64,000 nucleotides of DNA from Epiperipatus broadwayi (lineage: Eukaryota; Onychophora; Udeonychophora; Euonychophora; Peripatidae): positions 5,994,085 through 6,058,084 of the forward strand of contig JAQFVV010012396.1 of NCBI GenBank assembly GCA_028023455.1, given 5' to 3'. A program made the translations under genes and the position numbers. How positions within the stretch are numbered: the first letter of the stretch is position 1; every line of letters begins with the position of its first letter. Positions 36,298 through 47,770 of this stretch are shown here, piece after piece. Below the pieces are notes generated by a model. That model worked only from the letters and a program-made list of their open reading frames with translations. It was not told where the DNA came from and searched no databases.

Positions 36298-37389
36298 GAA
36301 TTTATTTCTAATAGCATAATAGATAACAAAAAGATCATTGCTAAAAGAATTAAAAACATTAAAAAAGCCCACTGAATTGCCCCCTTTTTGTAACGAGCCT
36401 TTGAAATTGAATTCTGTTGGGGGTGGGGGTAAAAAGAGGTTAGTAATCTAAAAAATTGAAATACTTATGTAGAGAGTAAATTAGAAGATACAGAAAATGT
36501 TACCTTAATAGATACATGGAACTTGTTTCACAGTTAGATGACACAAATACACATACTATACATACACAATAATTAGTGAATTATCTAAGCTTAACTTTTA
36601 ACGAGCCATTCTTATTCATAATCACAATTCATTAATGAATATGGGGTATGTATTTTTTTAAGTGTATTACATAAACTTGCTTTGCAAGTGTCTAACTAGT
36701 AAGTTTTCTCTGGTTAAAAGCATATTATGTGATTTGAACTAAACTAAACAAATCTGGTGAAAATATATGTTATGAGCTATTAGCTTATTTTTCTAATGTA
36801 TACATTTATGTTTTAAAATGTACAAATATTAATTTGTTGATTAATCTAAAGATTTGTGGAAAATGCTACTTTTCCTTATAGTTATTAACTAGACTGTTTC
36901 TATGGTCTAATTGAATTGTTAAATGGTTTTAATTAAATTCAAAGTGTTTATATTTTTTTTAATATATTCAGGTTGTTAGTAATAACACAGAGATTTAAAA
37001 CAATATTATTTTCCTTCAGGCATAGTTAGAATGGAAATTGAATCACTGACCTTTAAATTCATGTATACTAACTTAAGATGATATATTAATTAAGTCATTC
37101 TATCAAAAGCAAATCAATAAAAATTATATACACTTATCTGTGAGAATCCTCCTGATTTCTTTACATTCTGCTTTTAAGTGCAAAGTTAATAAATGATTTT
37201 CAAATATGGGTTATCACAATAGATTAATTTGTAGTGTCTAAACAAAAAATGTCAAGCTTCCTACCTCTTATATGCATTGAAATTTTTAGCCAAAGATCAT
37301 GATAACTAAATTAATAAGAGATATAGTTTATCAATGTTTGCCACGATTTAGTATAATTTATTCTAGCAGATGAAATTATAATTATTATA
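36298..37389. other. AT-rich spacer
   Basis: Nothing recognised. Confidence 0.5.
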
Positions 37390-37630
37390 AATATATATAT
37401 AAATGAAAAATTATTAAAGATTATAAACAGTCTGATTAATCATAATAATACTATTTGATGAATGAATTTTCACATGTTCTTAAATGAAGAATAAAGTAGA
37501 AAGAAAAAATCTTAGAAAAAAAAGTATTACTAGTATTTAACTCATCTCTGATTTTCCAATGTTCCTCAACTAATATTTGAGGAGAGTTTCTGGAAGGACT
37601 ATTTTATTGCAGTGGTAGATTTAGCATTAT
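37390..37630. repeat. Dispersed repeat, first copy
   Basis: TTTTCCAATGTTCCTCAACT, GAGGAGAGTTTCTGGA and TTGCAGTGG recur in the same order at 39060-39275 with substitutions and small gaps, along with upstream AT-rich matches. The two copies bracket a cluster of palindromes. Family unknown. Confidence 0.5.
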
Positions 37631-38298
37631 ACTTTGCTAGATTTCCATTTTATGTCATTTCATTTTTATATAGTTCTGATTTATATCATAACATGAAAGC
37701 TTCTCAGTTATTTATATAAAATTATCAAGGATTTTAATCATCTTTATAACACTGATGTCTGAATTTCAGAAAAGTAAATAATTATATATGATTCTAAGCT
37801 TTAACTTAGCTAAAAATATAAATTTAGTTATGTGGTGAATGAATCAAATTTTTTAAACCATTTTTTGAACATTTACTTCTTATATGTGGATATTTATCTG
37901 TTCTCTGCTTGTAAACTTTTATCCTGGAAATAATTTAGTTAAATCTGATACTTATATATACATATTGATAATTTTAGGAACCAATGAAATTCCCTTACAT
38001 CATCTATAATAAATTTAATTGAACCTCTTGCACTATATCATCATCCAATCACTTCTGGCTGCTTCCTGAACTCTTGTTAGAATGACAAATATGGACAATG
38101 ATATTTTGAGATTCAACATTAAATTCATGATCATTTTGTTATAGGCTGATTTTTAATTGATCTTAAAAATGAATACATTTACAATGTATTCATTTTAACT
38201 CTTGTAAATTTTCAATTCATCATAAATATTAATAGAATAATTAAACAGTGAATAATTGGAACTGTTTAATTATATTTTTAATTATACTACTGTGGTGT

Positions 38299-38486
38299 AT
38301 ATATATATAATAAACAAAAAAACTCCAGAATAAACTCTACATTCTTCAAAATACCCATGTATAAAAATAAATAATAGCTATAGTCAGCTTGCAGTATGTA
38401 AACTGGCTATAGATATTATTTATTTTTATACATTGGTATTTTGAATATTGTAGAGTTTATTCTGAAGTTTTTGTTTATATATAATA
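38299..38486. mobile_element. Palindromic element, about 188 bp
   Basis: The arms run from ATATATAATAAACAAAAAAA, CTCCAGAATAAACTCTACA and ATGTATAAAAATAAATAAT to their inverted partners ATTATTTATTTTTATACAT, TGTAGAGTTTATTCTGAAG and TTTGTTTATATATAAT. The centre is near 38393. It is well preserved, with TA-rich flanks. Confidence 0.7.
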
Positions 38487-38494
38487 TTAATATT

Positions 38495-38990
38495 AATAAA
38501 AGTAGAAAATTATATAACATTACAATACCAGCCATAAAAAAAAAAAACATTTTATTAAAATCCTTTCACAACCAGTTTTTTCCTTTAACAAATAGACCTT
38601 TTCAAGTGAAATTCAACAAGATAAATATACTATAAACCATAAATAATTAAAAATTATTTGTTTTATTTATGTTTTTCAATTATTTATGTTTTATACTAAA
38701 TTTATCTTGTTGAATTTCACTTGAAAATGTTCTATTTGTTATAATAGATGAAATCATAATTGTTGAAGAATTTTAGTAAAATTTTGTTTGTTTTTTACTA
38801 GTATTATTATGTTATATGATTTTCTATTTTATTTATAATTACTAATATAATTATCAATAAAGCAAGTCACTTTAAAAGGTCTATTTGTTAATGGATAAAA
38901 CCATGGTTGTGGAAGAATTTTAGTAAAATTATTAATATTATTATTATTATTGGCTAGTATTGTAATGTTATATGATTTTTATTATATATA
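38495..38990. mobile_element. Palindromic element with a duplicated right arm
   Basis: The left arm includes ATTACAATACCAG, TTTATTAAAATCC and ACAAATAGACCTTTTCAAG. The first right arm (about 38700-38835) holds inverted partners such as TTGAATTTCACTTGAAAATG and AATTTTAGTAAAATTTTG. A second partial right arm follows at about 38871-38985 (AAAGGTCTATTTGTTAATGG, GTTGTGGAAGAATTTTAG) and in part matches the left arm better than the first does. Confidence 0.6.
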
Positions 38991-39059
38991 TATAATGGAA
39001 AAATTGTTAATGTTTAAATCTGTTACAGAGATAGAATTGTAAAGTTATTGAAAATTATT

Positions 39060-39275
39060 TTATTTAGCTGAATTATAAATGAATCCAATTAGTCATAATT
39101 ATATTGTTTGGTAAATAGATTTCTAATGATATTAACTGAATAATGAAATAGGAAAGGAAAATTTTAAAATAACATGATAACCAGAAGTTAACTAATCTCA
39201 TAAGAATGCCTATTTCTCCAATACTCCTGAACATTTGGGGAGAGTTTCTGGAGAAATATTGTTCTGCAGTGGGAC
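39060..39275. repeat. Dispersed repeat, second copy
   Basis: This is the direct partner of 37390-37630: TTCTCCAATACTCCTGAACA, GGGGAGAGTTTCTGGA and CTGCAGTGG. Confidence 0.5.
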
Positions 39276-39620
39276 ATATAAAGAGAAATAATTTTTTTTT
39301 GTTTTACCTTTATTAAATATATGAGTATATTAACCAATGATCCCATAGAATTCAGTTAAGCAATCATTGGGAATTTTACTATCTAAACTTTTAAGTTTTA
39401 TTTGAAGTCATTATAAACTGAGAAAATATTCAAAGTGTACTAATTTGATCTCTGTTGAACTGGTTAAATTTTATGTTAGTGTTGTTTTTGGAAGACAGAG
39501 TGAATAAGTTTTTAACAATATTTTATTAAATATCAATAATAATAATCAATAATAAAAAATCATATACAACAGTTATATAAATATTAATAATTTACATATA
39601 AAAAATTTTCTTCAGCATAT
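39276..39620. other. AT-rich spacer
   Basis: Nothing recognised. Confidence 0.5.
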
Positions 39621-42600
39621 GGTTTTGTGTCCTTTTCAAATGTTAAGCATCTAGTTTGCACTATGGCTTCTCTTTTATTGGAATCAGGAATCTCTCATCC
39701 ACTATGCCCAGAGAAACCTGTTAGCCACATTACTTTCCATTCCCCATCCTAAGTTTTTCCCATATTCTCTATTCTGCTCCATCCCATTTCCACAACATTA
39801 ATTTTTTCCACTCTATGGCCTTTATGTTTAGATCCCCCTTATCTTTGTCAAATCCAGTATAAAAACCAAGAACCCATTTTTTGTATAATCATTTTGTTTA
39901 TGTTTATTATCTCACAACTTCATTATTTGTATCCTTTCTGCTTGTAAGCACATTTACATTCAATTAACAAGTGCCTAATATTTTCCATACCTTCCTTATA
40001 TAACTTGCAGACTAAATCACCCACATTCCTTCATTTATGTGTACATTCTCTTGTTGCTAATGATTCTTTCAAACCTTCAACAGTAAATTACTTTTTTTGC
40101 TATTATCATAAATTAACTCATACCCAATATTCTATTTACTTTTATATATATTTAAACTTTTTACTCTCCATACTAGTTCTCCATCTCTCCAACTCCCTAT
40201 TTTTTATTAATGCACCTATTCTTCTATCCTATTCTTTACTACTATAACACTCAACAATTAATTCCACCTTTTGTACGAGTATACTGACATAAAGTCTTTA
40301 TCCAAATCTGTATACCACATTACCTTGTTCATTCATTTTGTTGCCTGTCCTTGACTTGTAACCCAATTAAATACTATTTTGACTATCCTCTTACTATCCA
40401 TAAATTGCAATCTACCAAACATTTTCATTTTGCTTTTTGCATCTCTCATATAAAAACTTGACCATACTATTTCTTCTTGAATTACCTCCTTTGCTATTCA
40501 AACATTTGCATCTAATGCATGTCTTCCTACTTCTCTTTGTACTTTTTCTAAGTAATCTAACACCATTTTACTAACATATAATGCATCATTACCATACATT
40601 AACTCTGCTACTGTCACTCCCTTCCATACAATTCTTGCTACATCATATTATATAAAAAACACTGTTAATTTCTTTATCAGTCTCCTTCTTTTCTATGCTT
40701 CATTTATCAATTTTTTCTCCCATTCATCCAAGCAATTTCCCTGATTACTTAAGAAGATTCCCAAATAGTTATACCTATTCACTACATTTAACTTTATATC
40801 CCTCAATAAAAATTCTTTTTCTTCTCTTTCTCCAGTATTTATCATCATTAAATTTAATCCCCATCTCTTTATCCATCACATCTTCAACATAACTTCCATA
40901 CTTTCCCTACTTTCTGTGCACAGGAAGATATTGTCAGCAAATAAAAGACCTGATAATATATACACTCCCTTGTCATCTGGTAATGGTATCTCTACTCTTT
41001 TTCCTAGTCTTACTATTGCTCACTCCATTCTCTCAAATTTAACAAAAACAAAATAGATGGCATAGGGAATCCTTGTCTTAGTCCCACTCCACTTTTAACT
41101 CTACCTGATTTTGTATTTCCTAACTGATACATATAGTAATTATTTTCATACAATGTCTAAATAAGGTTCACTAAAGCTCCCTCTATTCATTCCCAAATTT
41201 ACTAAGCTTACCCATAATCTATTTCTATTTACTCTATCATATGCCTCCTCTATATCTATAATGACCATGTATAACTATTTCTCTGTACTCCTAATCATGT
41301 CTGTAAGTTGTGTAATTACAAATAAACTATCTCCTATATGCCTATCCAATCTAAAACCTCCTTACATTTCTCCCACTATTATTTTCTTTTATCCATTTTG
41401 CTATCCTTCCAGTCATCATATAAGAAAAAACTATATAACAATGATGTTACCACTATCAGTCTATAATTGTTTAGCTTTCTGTGATCCTTATCCTTTCTTT
41501 TAAATAATAGCCTTATTCTTGTATTATTCCAGTTATCTGGAAATTCTCTCTTCTGTGCCATTTTATTGAAACATGATAATAGATTTAATTTGCCCTATTT
41601 CCCAAATCCATCACTATCTCTGCTGCTCATCCAATCTCTTGCCTTTTCACTTTATTCTCTGCCTCATTCAATTTATTTTTTGTAAAACTAATATTTGCAT
41701 TATTATGTGCTTTTATGTTTGTTATCACTCTGTCCTTCATATCTAACATCTTTTCTATATCCATTATATATTTAATATTATCTCTAATTCTTCTCTGGAG
41801 CTACACACTTTTTCTTCATTATTTAGTAGTACAATTTTCCTATTTCATCTCATCAGTCTTTTATATTCAATCCCAACAAACTCTTTCATGATTCCTTTTA
41901 TTTTATTTTTTTCTAATTTATTCTTATCATTTATTCTCCATCCACATCTTTTACTATCTTTTCTATTTTTATTATTATTTTCCATTACATTACTAACCAT
42001 TTCTATTATAAAGAAATTATGGTCACTGTTACATACTCTCTCTTTATTATCAAACACTTTAATTTTCCATACTTTATTCATTCCCTCTTTCTCTACTAAT
42101 ACATAATCTATTATGTGAAATATATTATTTCTAGATCATGTGTATTGCCCCTCATAAATATTTGACAAATTTCCAATGCTCAAATTTACTTTCTGACAAA
42201 AAAATTTTTAGAAACTGTCCATTCTTGTTATCCATGTTATCAATTTCTTCAATATACCCATTCATATCCCCTATAACCATTATTTTCATCCCTTTTTTGA
42301 AACTCTGTAAAATCTTAACTAGGCCCTCATATATGCTTTCACTCCATTATAGTTTGACTATCTCCAGTGGCCATATACACTACAGCCATCATCCATTCTT
42401 GTCTTCCTAACCTTATCTCAAACCACAGATGTTCTTGACACTTTATAGTATTTAAATATTTTTGACATAGCTCCTATGAACACCTCTTTTTTCTTTTCTA
42501 TTTATACCCTGCCATACCAAATCTTTCAGTGTAGGTTCTTTTTCTTCTTAAATGTGTTTCCACTACTGCTAATAGCTCAAGCCCTCCATTTAATTCCAGC

Positions 42601-42900
42601 CACTTTTCTGGTTTTCTATCATCTTGCATGTTCAAATATCCAATTTTAACAATTTTTTTCTTTCTTAGTACCCTTTTATAGATTCTTTTAACTCTTCTCC
42701 AGTACATTTGTAATTAGCTTGTTTATCATTAATTTTATAGACCCCTTCCCTCTCCATATCTACATTTATATCTAAATCAACTATCCTTTGTTTACTTCTT
42801 ACATCCCATCCATTCTTAACTTTTTTTTTGATAATACTGTAATTTAAAACCCTAACCCCCTTCATAAGTTTCCTGAACTATAATATTTTTCATGAATCAA
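39620..42900 (-). pseudogene. Non-LTR retrotransposon (LINE), near full-length ORF2 remains
   Basis: The minus strand carries, in order, a gag-like or linker stretch (42865-42665), an endonuclease N-terminus KIGYLNMQDDRKPEKW and AVVETHLR (about 42520-42640), and the endonuclease end VCNSDHNFFI (about 42000-42030). Reverse transcriptase motifs LNNYRLIVVTSLL (near 41460) and VIIDIEEAYDRVNRNRLW (near 41230) follow. Then comes a catalytic box reading LLFADNIFLC (near 40930; the second Asp of the usual FADD reads as Asn), KVQREVGRHALDANVCIAKE (near 40530), and a terminal CKLYKEGMENIRHLLIEC zinc-knuckle-like motif (near 39970-40010). Numerous stops show inactivity. The plus strand looks pyrimidine-rich because the element is A-rich and inverted. 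The clade was not determined; jockey/Ingi-like groups are possible. Confidence 0.7.
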
Positions 42901-43957
42901 ACCCCCCTAATGTTTCATTTCCTCCTTGTTTTCCCACACATTTACAAACAATATTATTTCTCTTGCATAATTTTTTCCTATTATTATATGTAGATCACCA
43001 TCTAGTGTTCTATAATGGAACTAAAATAATAACAACAACAAAATAAAACGTCAGTAAAATAATTATTTTTTTTCATACAGAGATTCAATATAATTTCAAA
43101 GAATTGACTATATAATAGAACAATATACAGAATAAATAATTCACTATACAACTTTACATATACAACCTTATATAATTTTCTCTTCATTTTTAATTGATCC
43201 AGCTGTTAACTAAACTTACTGAAATTTTATAAATATTCGTAGTTATTTAAATTATGCTTAATATAAAATGTTTTATATTTGTGTCTTCATTTTGGACATG
43301 TAATTTAGAGATTTAATATTTTTGTAGCATCTGTTTTTATGAAAGAACATCATAATGGACTTTATTAATTTTCATTTTTGATGACAAACATAATAAAAAA
43401 TATCCAAAAGTTATAAATTTATTGGTTTTCAATATTTGAAAAATCTAATTTTGCAAGTTTGTTAAGCTTGTTATTATACAGTTTGTCAGTTGGTTTTAGC
43501 CAGGGTTGGAAGCCAGTACTAGAAAACCCAACTCAATAGTTTATTAATGCTTCTTTTGTCGTAGCACAGTTTAACACTCAGTTTTAATTATCACACTGTT
43601 TTGTAGCTTAAATATATGCATTTGTTTAAAGATTATGGTACAATAATGATTACCAATAATTGTATTCTAATGTATATCATGAATGCAAACTTTCAAATAA
43701 AAATGGATTCTGATTTTGTTTTTGTTTTTTGTGATTAGTTTATATAATTGGCTGTTTTGTTTCTAATCTGTTAACCAAGTTGGTTAAAGATTTATTTTAT
43801 TAATTTGCCTTTCTTTGTTGCTGTTGTTTTCAGTAATTGGTTGGATTGAATATCAGTTTATTGAATACATTGATTATAAATAGAGCGTTCAGAATCTGAA
43901 TATGAGTTTTTACTAGTCTGGTTAAAAGCTTTATTTTTTTTTCAATCAGTTTTTTTT
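42901..43957. other. AT-rich spacer, no exon recognised
   Basis: Any upstream non-coding exon of the gene at 44929 could lie here, but none can be picked out. A 15-bp target-site copy for the SINE occupies 43943-43957. Confidence 0.45.
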
Positions 43958-44037
43958 CTTTTCATGTGTCAAAGCATCAGCTGGGAAGCGAACCCAGGAC
44001 AACTGCTTGTAATGCACTCGGCCATCAATGCTTAACA
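43958..44037 (-). mobile_element. tRNA-derived SINE with target-site duplication, second copy
   Basis: On the minus strand it reads AAGCATTGATGGCCGAGTGC (A box TGGCCGAGTG), TTACAAGCAGTTGTCC, then GGGTTCGCTTCCC (B box), then GCTGATGCTTTGACAC and an A-rich tail. The direct repeat CAATCAG plus eight T flanks it at 43943-43957 and 44038-44052. It is clearly related to the copy at 8086-8185, though shorter in the anticodon-side region. With only about 80 bp in all, it is little more than a retroposed tRNA-like head. Confidence 0.8.
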
Positions 44038-44052
44038 CAATCAGTTTTTTTT

Positions 44053-44836
44053 AAGTTCTTTGCTTGGTTGAAGATCAGTTTGTTGAATCCAGTGATTACA
44101 ATCAGTACTATCAGGACCTCAAAATAGATTGGCAGTATTTAACTAGTCCAATTATATAATATGCTTACTCTAAACCTTTTCTCAAGATTTATACCTAATA
44201 TTTTTTTGAATACAAGTATAATTTATATACTTGGAGTTTAGATATATATCTATAAATAATATCTGTAATTAATTAATGATATAATTTTGAATATTAAATA
44301 ATTATAATAGAATTATGAAAAAACAATTTGGAATGGAACTATTTTTTATCTGATTAAAATTTGTATAGTAAGCTTTCTGCCCAAAATAACTAATCAGTAG
44401 GGTATTGTAATCAACACTTAATCATCATCAATGGTAGTGTACCATTACTTATTACTCTTTTAACACAATTTATTATAGCAATTCATTTTAGTTTTACAAT
44501 ATTAACCATTACATCATGAAGGTGCAAACATTAAAAATAATTAACACAGATAGAAATCCAACATAAAACAAATTCATACATATTTGTGTGTGAATACATG
44601 TACAAATATACCAATAATGTATTTATATTATTATTGATCAATATAATATAATTATATTTTCTATTTAATTTACTGCTGAGTTTTTATTTTAATCAATTAA
44701 ATTTTGACCTTAAATTTTATTTGTTCCTTTGTTTGGATAAATATAAATGTATTATTGTTGAACTGATTTGATTTTATTGTAATATAGAAATATTTTTTTT
44801 TATTTGTTGTTTTAACATTGTTTTATTTATTTTCAG
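44053..44836. other. Putative intron or upstream region of the VPS9-like gene
   Basis: AT-rich DNA ending in the splice acceptor described next. No donor site or exon could be chosen with confidence. Confidence 0.4.
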
Positions 44837-44837
44837 A
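44810..44837 (+). promoter_or_regulatory. Candidate 3' splice acceptor
   Basis: A long T-rich tract ends in TTTATTTATTTTCAG at 44836, a strong acceptor. It would start the exon that holds the 646-codon frame, leaving about 92 bases of 5' UTR. A weaker alternative is ATATTTAG at 44910, which would remove the in-frame TAG at 44908 and extend the protein upstream as DKFFIR before the methionine. Confidence 0.45.
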
Positions 44838-44928
44838 TGTAATCCTGAATATCTGGTTTAAAAAGTGAAAAGTTCATTAATGCTCTCCATTATGCTCACC
44901 AAATATTTAGGACAAATTTTTTATCAGA

Positions 44929-46869
44929 ATGATTATTTTCATCAGAAAATATAAAACATTGTTTCCAAATATTCCATGTAGTATTTCATCTGTAGAATTT
45001 CAAGAGACTTATAATCTGGGAATTAAGTTTCCAGACTTAATTATTTTACCCATAACAAAAACATCCAGTGATTGGTTTAAAATTTTACTACTTGAATATC
45101 TACACATTGATCTGACCCAAAAAACAGTTGAATGGAAAATAATACAAGATGATAGTTCGCCTCTTTATAGATCTTCTAGTTCTGAAATAAATATAGAACT
45201 CCATACTTTTTTTGATAAGTTTCATCGTTTAGCTCTTCATCATAATAAACTTATATCATTTCCATTATTTTTAACTGAATTTTTATTAATGATTCAAGAA
45301 TACCTTTTGAATATTATTACATTCAAAACAACTCACATCTCATTGTTGGAAGAAGTAATTAAAAAACAACTTCAGATAATTCAAAAACTTGAAGAAGATA
45401 TTGTGTACGATCAATCTATTTTTAGTCAAAATATTAAATATATAACAGATAAATTGACATATTTTAGTAAATGTAATTTAGCAAATTATACCGAAGCCTT
45501 TCGTGATCATTTAATAACTAACGTTAAAATTTTACTCCGATGTGTTATGGACAAGTTGGAATTTAATCAACAGGAGCTTGACCGTTTAAAAGAAACAAAA
45601 TTAAAAAACAGTTTTATAGAAAAACAAAAGGAGAGAGAGCACTGGTTTAACTTGCTAAACATTTATACAATGGTTGAAAAAACATTTAATCAACGTCGAT
45701 TGGTGGCAAATGAACGTAAATTATCGTCTAATAGCATATTTGAGATGCAAGTATTTGAAACAATATGGAATGAATTCATCAAGATCAAAAATAAATTAGA
45801 TGACAAATTTACAAAGATTAGATTGGCTTTATCTATTAAACAAAAACTGGAATTATATTTAAAGCATTTAAAAAAAATTAAAGGAAAAAAAGAAAGTGTT
45901 CTTGATTCATTATCTTGCTACTATGAATCCAAATTTTCCAAGTCTACTTTCAATTTTAAAACAATATCTGAAAGTATTGAACTATTATTGACAAATCCAT
46001 TTCTTTCTCTACATATTAAATATAACCAGTTTGTTGCTGAATTTTTTGAAATATGTAATACTATTGAAAAAAATGAAGAACTATGGGATTTCAATCATGC
46101 TAATTTCAAAGAAAGTAGTAATTGTGAGTCAAGTATTCCAATTAAAAATGAAATCTATAAAAACAATGCATTATTAAAACGATTAAAAATATTTTTTCAA
46201 GATCATATATCAGAAATGTGTTTGGAATTATTAAGATATATCTACGTGCCCCCAGATTATTATCCGACAGTGGAACAATTTTTATGGCAGTGTTATGAAA
46301 ATTATTTATCTTCAGAACAAATTTTTAAGAAATTAAAATCTTTATTTACAACAATCTTCAGTGACAGCTTGCATAAATTACAAGAAATAATACAAAATCC
46401 TGCTTCTATAAATATTCCTCCTGACCTTTTACAAAGCTTCTGTTCAGATCCTCTTGATCACCATTACTTAAACTCTGAAACAATATCAAAGCAATATAAA
46501 TGTGAATTTTTTCAGAAAATTTTTTTAAAGTCATTATTATATATACAAGAAACTTCTAATGGATTGTCGTTTACTAAAGTTTACCATACATTGGAAACAA
46601 TTTACGATTCCATAGAAAACAGTATGAAAGTTAAAATGAATTCCAGATTGCTAACTCTTGAAGATATTATGCCTGTCATAGAACTTCTCTATATTCAGTG
46701 CACACCAGATGTTTTTACAAACTTTTTCATAACTTTAACAATATTGGATGTTTTTCTCCCTTCAATTTTTACTACATTTGAAAAAGCTGGACACCGATTG
46801 CAAACATTTTATGCTGTGTATATACTATTTTTAGATGAATACAATACAAAAATAACTGCTCAGTTTTAA
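44929..46869 (+). CDS. VPS9-domain-like protein (putative Rab5-family GEF), 646 aa
   Basis: This is by far the longest frame in the window; 646 codons without a stop in DNA this AT-rich is strong evidence of selection. The start ATG has A at -3 and an in-frame TAG 21 bases upstream, so it is the likely start unless the exon joins an upstream coding exon. Residues 1-60 look globular. About 90-260 and 280-330 are helical, with coiled-coil-like stretches (EEVIKKQLQIIQKLEED, QQELDRLKETK). Residues about 520-640 follow the VPS9 pattern: LSFTKVYHTLETIYDSIE, then LTLEDIMPVIELLYIQC with the conserved Asp579 and Pro582, then a hydrophobic helix pair ending GHRLQTFYAVYILF. In known VPS9 domains a Tyr-x-x-Thr sits in that last segment; here it seems to read differently. 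No MORN, ankyrin, SH2 or zinc-finger domain is seen. By family, it would activate Rab5-type GTPases on endosomes; this is inferred, not shown. Confidence 0.6.
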   Translation: MIIFIRKYKTLFPNIPCSISSVEFQETYNLGIKFPDLIILPITKTSSDWFKILLLEYLHIDLTQKTVEWKIIQDDSSPLYRSSSSEINIELHTFFDKFHRLALHHNKLISFPLFLTEFLLMIQEYLLNIITFKTTHISLLEEVIKKQLQIIQKLEEDIVYDQSIFSQNIKYITDKLTYFSKCNLANYTEAFRDHLITNVKILLRCVMDKLEFNQQELDRLKETKLKNSFIEKQKEREHWFNLLNIYTMVEKTFNQRRLVANERKLSSNSIFEMQVFETIWNEFIKIKNKLDDKFTKIRLALSIKQKLELYLKHLKKIKGKKESVLDSLSCYYESKFSKSTFNFKTISESIELLLTNPFLSLHIKYNQFVAEFFEICNTIEKNEELWDFNHANFKESSNCESSIPIKNEIYKNNALLKRLKIFFQDHISEMCLELLRYIYVPPDYYPTVEQFLWQCYENYLSSEQIFKKLKSLFTTIFSDSLHKLQEIIQNPASINIPPDLLQSFCSDPLDHHYLNSETISKQYKCEFFQKIFLKSLLYIQETSNGLSFTKVYHTLETIYDSIENSMKVKMNSRLLTLEDIMPVIELLYIQCTPDVFTNFFITLTILDVFLPSIFTTFEKAGHRLQTFYAVYILFLDEYNTKITAQF

Positions 46870-47066
46870 ATATTTTTTGATAAATTTGCATACTCATATA
46901 TATGGATACATGCATATTTATGTGTATTTTATATAAATGATGCATATAAATGAATTTTATATCTATAGATGTGTGTGTAAATTTATTGGTATAAGTCATT
47001 ATATATATATGCATATAAATTTATGTATCTGCATATATACATGTATGTTAAATAATCTATATTTAT

Positions 47067-47072
47067 AATAAA
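47067..47072 (+). terminator. Candidate polyadenylation signal
   Basis: AATAAA about 200 bases after the stop codon at 46869 is the first canonical hexamer downstream and could end the VPS9-like transcript. In AT-rich DNA such hexamers are frequent by chance. Confidence 0.35.
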
Positions 47073-47770
47073 ATTCATCTTGAAGAGTATACGCATAGCA
47101 TTTCAAACATGAAGTCTATGTATTATATCAAGATGGTGTGAAAATATATGATTTCAAGCAAGCATATAATAACTTAACAATTTCCATTAGTTATATTTTT
47201 TCACACAGAAAACTTTGTTTATAAAATCCTAATGGATGTATTTATGGAGGAACAATTTATTTTAACTCAAAACTCAATAAAATATCAACTAGATTGGATA
47301 TAATTTTTTATTTAGACAGATGAATATTGAATTTTTTATTTTAAAAGTGAAATATTTGAAGCACAATGTCATATATTAAATATGATATATTTTTCTAGAA
47401 CTGTTGTATAATATAAATTTTGAAAATGTTAGTTTTTATAGAATATTTTTTAAATATGTTATGAACATTAAGTGTATGTGTTTATTTAGTTCTTGCTTTT
47501 ATGTAGAATCATTCCTATGCAATACCAACATCTATTGATAAGATATCAAAAGTGAAAAAAAAAAAATGTAAGGTAAACTATAGAAAATTGAAAAATGATA
47601 TAAAAATAAATTATTTAAAAAACATATTTTCATTTTTTCTTTTCATAAGAGCAAGATTTTGTGATATTACTAGCTTTATTTTCAAATCAAATGCTTCATT
47701 TATACAATAAATTATTAATCATTTTTAATGTAATATATATTCTATTTATATAGAACTGACTACAAGTGTA
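47073..47770. other. AT-rich spacer
   Basis: Nothing recognised. Confidence 0.5.

Noticed and set aside
36042-36359. Minus-strand 105-codon frame as a gene
   Set aside because: It spans a SINE-like A-box remnant and low-complexity DNA; no domain or splice support.
38140-38200. Short hairpin AATGAATACATTT/ATGTATTCATT as a regulatory stem-loop
   Set aside because: Such short AT-rich inverted repeats are expected by chance here and nothing ties this one to a gene.
41261-42410. Plus-strand open frames at 41261-41503, 41888-42106 and 42138-42410
   Set aside because: They are antisense readings of the minus-strand LINE and encode only low-complexity Ser/Leu/Phe/Ile-rich peptides.
46772-47014. 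Minus-strand 80-codon frame at the 3' end of the VPS9-like gene
   Set aside because: It overlaps the gene end on the other strand and is made of TA-rich codons with no motif.
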